Source of the DNA: an uncultured Lysobacteraceae bacterium | Lineage (GTDB): Bacteria > Pseudomonadota > Gammaproteobacteria > Xanthomonadales > Rhodanobacteraceae | Length of the DNA stretch: 6,251 bases | Reading direction: 5' to 3' | Assembly (NCBI GenBank): GCA_946482585.1 | Contig: CAMLSI010000329.1 | Coordinates: 1 to 6,251, forward strand | Shown: in pieces, positions 1 through 6,251 of the stretch | Layout of the letters: each line of letters opens with the position of its first letter | Position numbering within the stretch: the stretch's first letter is position 1 | Translations under genes and position numbers: made by a program | The notes under the pieces: model-generated | What the model saw: the letters and a program-made list of their open reading frames with translations, nothing else | Told to the model about the DNA's origin: nothing | Database searches by the model: none

Positions 1-2702
<2,702 letters not shown>

Positions 2703-2706
<4 letters not shown>

Positions 2707-3893
2707 GCCCAGACTCCGGCCTGCACGCGCGCCTGCGTGGTCTCCGCGCTCTGCGCTTCTTCGCGCGCGAGCTCGTAGCTCACGCGCAGCAGCACGCCGA
2801 TCATCGCGCAGGTCATCATCACCGACGAACCGCCCGAACTGATCAGCGGCAAGGTCAGTCCCTTGGTCGGCAGCACGCCGAGGTTCACGCCGATCGAGAC
2901 GAGCGCCTGCAACGCGATGCACAGCGAAATGCCGAACGCGACATAGCCCTGGAAATACAGGCCGCGCTGCACCGCACGCGCGCCGATCAGCAGGCCGCGA
3001 CCGCAGAACCACGCGAACAGCGCGAGCACGAGCACGATGCCGAACAGGCCGAGCTCCTCGCCGATCACCGCGAGAATGAAGTCGGTATGCGCTTCGGGCA
3101 GATAGAACAGCTTCTGCACCGAGCCGCCGAGGCCGACGCCGAGCCACTCGCCGCGACCGACCGCGATCAGCGCTTGCGCGAGCTGGTAGCCGTCGCCGAA
3201 CGGATCGAGGAACGGATCGCGGAACGAGGTCAGGCGCTTCAGGCGGTATTCCGCGAACATCGCCGCGTAGGCCATGACCGGCATGATCGGCAGGCCGAGG
3301 AACACGAGATTGCGCAGGCGCGCTCCGCCGAGCCAGATCAGCCCGACGGTCGTCGCACCGATCAGGGCGGCCGAACCGAAGTCCGGTTGCACGAGCAGCA
3401 GCGCGACGCCGATGCCGGCAACACCGATCGGCTTGATCACGCCGAAGAAATTGCGCTGCACGCTCTCGCGATGGCGCACGAGATAGCTCGCGAGATAGAG
3501 GATCAGCAGCAGCTTGAACGCCTCGACCGGCTGGAAGCCGGAGATGCCGAGGTGAATCCAGCGCAGCGCACCGTTGATGCGCATGCCGACGCCGGGAACG
3601 AACACGGCGAGCAGCAGCGCGAACCCCGCGAGCAGCACGACCCCGCTGTGCTGTTCGACCTTCTCGAGTTCGACGCGCATCGCCGTGATCGCCAGGCCGA
3701 GGCCGAGCACGAGGAAGATCACGTGGCGAGTGACGTAGTAGAACGGCCCGATGTGCTGATTGTCGGCCACGGGAATCGAGCTCGACGCGACCATGACGAG
3801 GCCGAGACCGGTCAGGCCGAGCGCGGCCAGCAGCAGCCCGCGGTCGTAGCGACCCGGCAGTTCGCTGCGGCGAGTGGCCTGCGCGTCGCTCAT
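2703..3893 (-). CDS. ftsW: Septal peptidoglycan glycosyltransferase FtsW (SEDS family)
   Basis: FtsW is the polytopic inner-membrane SEDS protein that, with its class B penicillin-binding protein partner FtsI, polymerises lipid II at the division septum. From ATG 3893 it is 396 aa, a normal length. A short basic cytoplasmic N-terminus (about 20 residues) precedes multiple hydrophobic segments; I expect about ten. Signature blocks: NGALRWI at 108-114, QPVE at 121-124 (QPAE is more usual), GDGYQ at 233-237, LPEAHTDF at 265-272, GEELG at 278-282, and [17 protein letters not shown] at 341-357. Asp271 in the HTDF motif aligns with the aspartate proposed as catalytic in SEDS polymerases. The [13 protein letters not shown] and SGGSS blocks, plus the position next to murG, favour FtsW over RodA. 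A TTG at 3896-3894 could add one residue, but the GAAGG at 3905-3901 is 7 nt from the ATG and only 4 nt from the TTG, so I chose the ATG. It overlaps the mraY stop by one base. Confidence 0.96.
2714..2717 (-). promoter_or_regulatory. Shine-Dalgarno of murG
   Basis: GGAG on the minus strand, inside the end of ftsW, lies 7 nt before ATG 2706. It supports the murG start, since the murG frame is also open well upstream. Confidence 0.7.
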
Positions 3894-4978
3894 CAACGCA
3901 CCTTCAGGGTCGCGAGACCGATGAGCACGAGCACGACGCTGATGATCCAGAAGCGCACGATCACGCGCGGTTCGGGCCAGCCCTTGAGCTCGAAGTGGTG
4001 ATGGATCGGCGCCATGCGGAACAGGCGCTTGCCGGTGAGCTTGAAGCTCGCGACCTGCAGCATCACCGACGCCGTCTCCATGACGAAGACGCCGCCCATG
4101 ATCAGCAGCGCGACTTCCTGGCGCACGACGACTGCGATCAGACCGAGTGCCGCGCCGATCGCGAGCGCGCCGATGTCGCCCATGAACACCTGTGCCGGAT
4201 ACGTGTTGAACCAGAGGAATCCGAGCCCCGCGCCGGCGAGCGCGCCGCAGTAGATGGTGAGTTCGCCCGCGCCGGGCACGGCCGGGATCTGCAGATAGTT
4301 CGAGAACACCGCGTTGCCGGAGAGATACGCGAACACGCCGAGCGCGCAGGCGACGAGCACGCTCGGCATGATCGCGAGCCCGTCGAGGCCGTCGGTCAGG
4401 TTCACCGCGTTGGAAAAGCCGACGATCATCAGATAGCCGAGCAGCACGAAGAAGAACGCGCCGAGCGGCAGCGCGACCTGCTTGAACAGCGGCAGATAGA
4501 GCGCGGTCGCCGCCGGCACGTCGGCCGTGTAGAAGAGAAACAGCGCAGCGCCGAGTCCGCCGACCGACTGCCAGAAATACTTCCAGCGCGCGGCGAGGCC
4601 GCGGCTGTCCTTGAGCACGAGCTTCTTGTAGTCGTCGTAGAAGCCGATCGCGCCGAACACGACGGTGACGGCAAGCACCAGCCAGACGTAGCGATTGCCG
4701 AGATCGGCCCAGAGCACGGTCGAAATCGCGATCGACGCAAGAATGAGCGCGCCGCCCATGGTCGGCGTGCCGGCCTTGGACAGATGCGACTGCGGCCCGT
4801 CCTGGCGAATGACCTGGCCCGCCTTGAGCGCGGCGAGACGGCGGATCATGCCAGGACCGACCAGCAGCGAAACGGCCAGCGCCGTCAGCGTCGCCATGAT
4901 CGCGCGGAACGTCAGGTATTGAACGACGTGGAACGCACTGATGTAGGGCGTCAGCCAGCGGGCGAGTTCAAGCAGCAT
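3893..4978 (-). CDS. mraY: Phospho-N-acetylmuramoyl-pentapeptide-transferase MraY
   Basis: MraY is the integral membrane enzyme that transfers phospho-MurNAc-pentapeptide from UDP to undecaprenyl phosphate, forming lipid I. The protein is 361 aa (E. coli 360), and its motifs fall at nearly the same residue numbers as in E. coli. Seen: YLTFRAI at 21-27; [17 protein letters not shown] at 60-76; YDDYKK at 114-119 with the two conserved aspartates at 115 and 116; [13 protein letters not shown] at 190-202; FMGDIGAL at 265-272 with the third conserved aspartate at 268; and PIHHHFE at 324-330, the MraY-specific histidine loop. About ten hydrophobic segments are expected and broadly visible. The frame stays open far upstream, but that part is the shadow of murF. 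ATG 4978 gives the normal MraY N-terminus and has an AAGGGGGA Shine-Dalgarno 5 nt upstream. The gene overlaps murF by 11 nt and ends in a TGATG junction with ftsW; no murD lies between them. Confidence 0.97.
   Translation of the reverse strand: MLLELARWLTPYISAFHVVQYLTFRAIMATLTALAVSLLVGPGMIRRLAALKAGQVIRQDGPQSHLSKAGTPTMGGALILASIAISTVLWADLGNRYVWLVLAVTVVFGAIGFYDDYKKLVLKDSRGLAARWKYFWQSVGGLGAALFLFYTADVPAATALYLPLFKQVALPLGAFFFVLLGYLMIVGFSNAVNLTDGLDGLAIMPSVLVACALGVFAYLSGNAVFSNYLQIPAVPGAGELTIYCGALAGAGLGFLWFNTYPAQVFMGDIGALAIGAALGLIAVVVRQEVALLIMGGVFVMETASVMLQVASFKLTGKRLFRMAPIHHHFELKGWPEPRVIVRFWIISVVLVLIGLATLKVR
3901..3905 (-). promoter_or_regulatory. Shine-Dalgarno of ftsW
   Basis: GAAGG on the minus strand, inside the end of mraY, lies 7 nt before ATG 3893 and 4 nt before the in-frame TTG at 3896. 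The spacing favours the ATG as the ftsW start. Confidence 0.75.
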
Positions 4979-6143
4979 GTACGTCCCCCTTCGTACCGAG
5001 CAACGCGGCGACGACGCGATCCATCGCCGACGACCGCGAGCCCTTGACCAAACAGCAGACGCCCGCGCGCAGGTCGGCGCGCAGAGCGGCGATGAGTTCG
5101 CGCTGATCGGCGAAATGGCGTGCACCGTCGCCGAACGCCTGCACCGCGGCGCGACTGAGCTCGCCCGTCGCGTAGAGGCGGCGCACGCCGGCATCGCGCG
5201 CATGCGCTCCGATGCGCGCATGCAGCGCGAGAGCTTCGTCGCCGAGTTCCTTCATGTCGCCGAGTGCCAGCCAGGGTTCGCCGGGCTGCAGCACCAACGT
5301 GTCGACGGCCGCGGCCGCGGAACCCGGATTCGCGTTGTAGCTGTCGTCGATCAGAGTCCAGCCCGCCTCGCTTTCGTGTCGCACGAGGCGGCCGGCCACG
5401 CTCGGCGCTTCTTCGAGACCGCGGCGGATCGTCGCGAGCGGCACATCGAGCGCGAGCGCGATAGACGCCGCGGCGAGAGCGTTGGACACGTTGTGGCGTC
5501 CGGCCAGCGGCAGCAAGACATCGACGTCGCCCTGCGGCGTATGCAGGCAGAAGCGCGATTGCGTACCGAGGTCGAGCGCATCGGCCCAGACCTCGAACGC
5601 GGAAGAAAAGCCGAAGCACAGCGTACGCCGTGCCCCGGCCAGCCCTGTGAACAGTGCGGCGAACGCGTCTTCGCCGTTGATGATCGCGACGCCATCGTCG
5701 GGCAGCGCCTCGTAGAGCGCTCCCTTGGTTTCGGCGACGCCTTCGAGCGAGCGCATGCGCTCCAGATGCGCCGGCGCGATGTTGTTGACCAGCGCGACCT
5801 GCGGTCGTGCGATGCCGGCCAGATACGCGATGTCGCCGGGCTTGCCGGCGCCCATTTCGAGCACGACGTAGCGGGTGTCGGGCGGCAGCGCGAGCAAGGT
5901 CAGCGGCAGGCCGATCTCGTTGTTGAAATTGCCCTGGGTCCAGTGCGTGACGCCGTGCAGCGCGAGGATGGACGCGGCCAACGTCTTGACCGTGGTCTTG
6001 CCGTTGGAACCCGTGATGCCGACGACGCGCGCATCGCTGCGCGCGCGCGCCGCGGCCGCGAGATCGCCGAGCGCGCGCTCGGTATCGGCGACGACGATCT
6101 GCGCGAGCGGCACGTCGATCTTGCGCGTGACGAGCGCGGCGAC
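4968..6143 (-). CDS. murF: UDP-MurNAc-tripeptide--D-Ala-D-Ala ligase MurF, 5' end missing or disrupted
   Basis: MurF is the cytoplasmic ligase that joins D-Ala-D-Ala to UDP-MurNAc-tripeptide, giving the pentapeptide used by MraY. Numbering residues from the GTG at 6113: P-loop [12 protein letters not shown] at 33-44; [14 protein letters not shown] at 61-74; [13 protein letters not shown] at 84-96; NNIAPAHLE at 110-118; ETKGAL at 128-133 (the Lys is the usually carbamylated residue); [11 protein letters not shown] at 205-215; the MurF-diagnostic [14 protein letters not shown] at 256-269; LGDMKELG at 284-291; and [14 protein letters not shown] at 355-368. Recognisable MurF sequence extends upstream of this GTG through [10 protein letters not shown], back to about 6143. 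It corresponds to about residue 63 of E. coli MurF onward, so roughly 60 N-terminal residues are missing. Upstream of 6144 the frame no longer looks like MurF and meets TAG at 6180-6182. The GTG is therefore an internal codon and not a trusted start. A truncated MurF lacking its UDP-substrate domain would not be expected to work. Confidence 0.9.
   Translation of the reverse strand, partial: VAALVTRKIDVPLAQIVVADTERALGDLAAAARARSDARVVGITGSNGKTTVKTLAASILALHGVTHWTQGNFNNEIGLPLTLLALPPDTRYVVLEMGAGKPGDIAYLAGIARPQVALVNNIAPAHLERMRSLEGVAETKGALYEALPDDGVAIINGEDAFAALFTGLAGARRTLCFGFSSAFEVWADALDLGTQSRFCLHTPQGDVDVLLPLAGRHNVSNALAAASIALALDVPLATIRRGLEEAPSVAGRLVRHESEAGWTLIDDSYNANPGSAAAAVDTLVLQPGEPWLALGDMKELGDEALALHARIGAHARDAGVRRLYATGELSRAAVQAFGDGARHFADQRELIAALRADLRAGVCCLVKGSRSSAMDRVVAALLGTKGDVHAA
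4984..4991 (-). promoter_or_regulatory. Shine-Dalgarno of mraY
   Basis: AAGGGGGA on the minus strand, inside the last codons of murF, lies 5 nt before ATG 4978. It supports that start over upstream codons of the same open frame, which belong to the murF shadow. Confidence 0.8.
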
Positions 6144-6251
6144 GGGAATTTCCAGTTGCTGCGGATGGCCGACGTGCAGCTATCGGCACCGGACATCGCT
6201 GTCGCGCGGGTCGATACGGCCGCCGCGCTGCTGGTCGGATCGGTGGCGCTA
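6144..6251. other. Terminal stretch that does not match MurF; origin unknown
   Basis: If murF continued normally, this stretch would encode on the minus strand the conserved N-terminal block around LFVALxGERFDxHDF. I read all three minus frames and none contains it, so a simple frameshift does not explain the loss; the murF frame itself has TAG at 6180-6182. On the plus strand one frame stays open to the edge and looks protein-like, including an ATG at 6165 that gives MADVQLSAPDIAVARVDTAA and then a hydrophobic tail. No clear Shine-Dalgarno precedes that ATG and I do not recognise the peptide. The stretch may be foreign sequence joined at a contig end, or a real rearrangement. Confidence 0.6.

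Noticed and set aside
2707..3147. Extension of the MurG frame upstream into ftsW.
   Set aside because: It is Arg-rich shadow sequence of the FtsW coding region; the MurG N-terminus with GGTGGH fits the ATG at 2706.
3087..5047. Two long plus-strand open frames (3087-4001 and 3995-5047) opposite ftsW and mraY.
   Set aside because: They are highly charged, low-complexity Arg/Glu/His/Asp-rich translations, typical complements of hydrophobic membrane-protein codons. No plausible start context or domain.
4979..5221. Extension of the MraY frame upstream into murF.
   Set aside because: The translation is Arg/Ser/Ala-rich and unlike MraY; the normal MraY N-terminus and a good ribosome binding site lie at 4978.
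5190..5230. Repeated GCGCATGC units that could form a hairpin or recognition site.
   Set aside because: They encode the repeated AHAR residues in the MurF segment [13 protein letters not shown]. The repeat follows from codon choice in a conserved helix, and no matching copy was noticed elsewhere.

Overview
The window is a high-GC (by eye about two thirds G+C) piece of a division and cell wall (dcw) cluster. Every recognisable gene lies on the minus strand. In transcription order, from high to low coordinates, they are murF (5' end not intact), mraY, ftsW, murG, murC and the first 63 codons of ddl. Strong G/C preference at third codon positions, the gene order and the protein sequences suggest a gammaproteobacterium. 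A member of the Xanthomonadales/Lysobacterales (for example a Rhodanobacteraceae-like lineage) is my best guess. This is inferred from remembered family sequences, not from a search.

Layout: murF (4968 to about 6143) makes the UDP-MurNAc-pentapeptide. mraY (3893-4978) moves phospho-MurNAc-pentapeptide to undecaprenyl phosphate, giving lipid I. ftsW (2703-3893) is the septal SEDS glycan polymerase. murG (1630-2706) adds GlcNAc to give lipid II. murC (191-1633) adds L-Ala to UDP-MurNAc, the first step of the peptide stem. ddl (1-191, cut by the window edge) makes the D-Ala-D-Ala that MurF uses. The set therefore covers cytoplasmic stem assembly, the two lipid-linked steps and septal polymerisation.

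There is no intergenic DNA between these genes. All five junctions overlap, by 11, 1, 4, 4 and 1 nt going down the operon. Each start has a purine-rich Shine-Dalgarno inside the end of the preceding gene, and at four of the five the spacing is exactly 7 nt. This is one co-transcribed, translationally coupled unit. Its promoter and terminator lie outside the window.

Two points deserve attention. First, murD, which in E. coli sits between mraY and ftsW, is missing: mraY and ftsW are joined by a TGATG overlap. Second, the last ~108 bases (about 6144-6251) do not encode the expected MurF N-terminus in any frame, and an in-frame TAG lies at 6180-6182. A mis-joined contig end or a rearrangement are the simplest explanations. 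I see no mobile element, CRISPR array, RNA gene or wholly undescribed system here.
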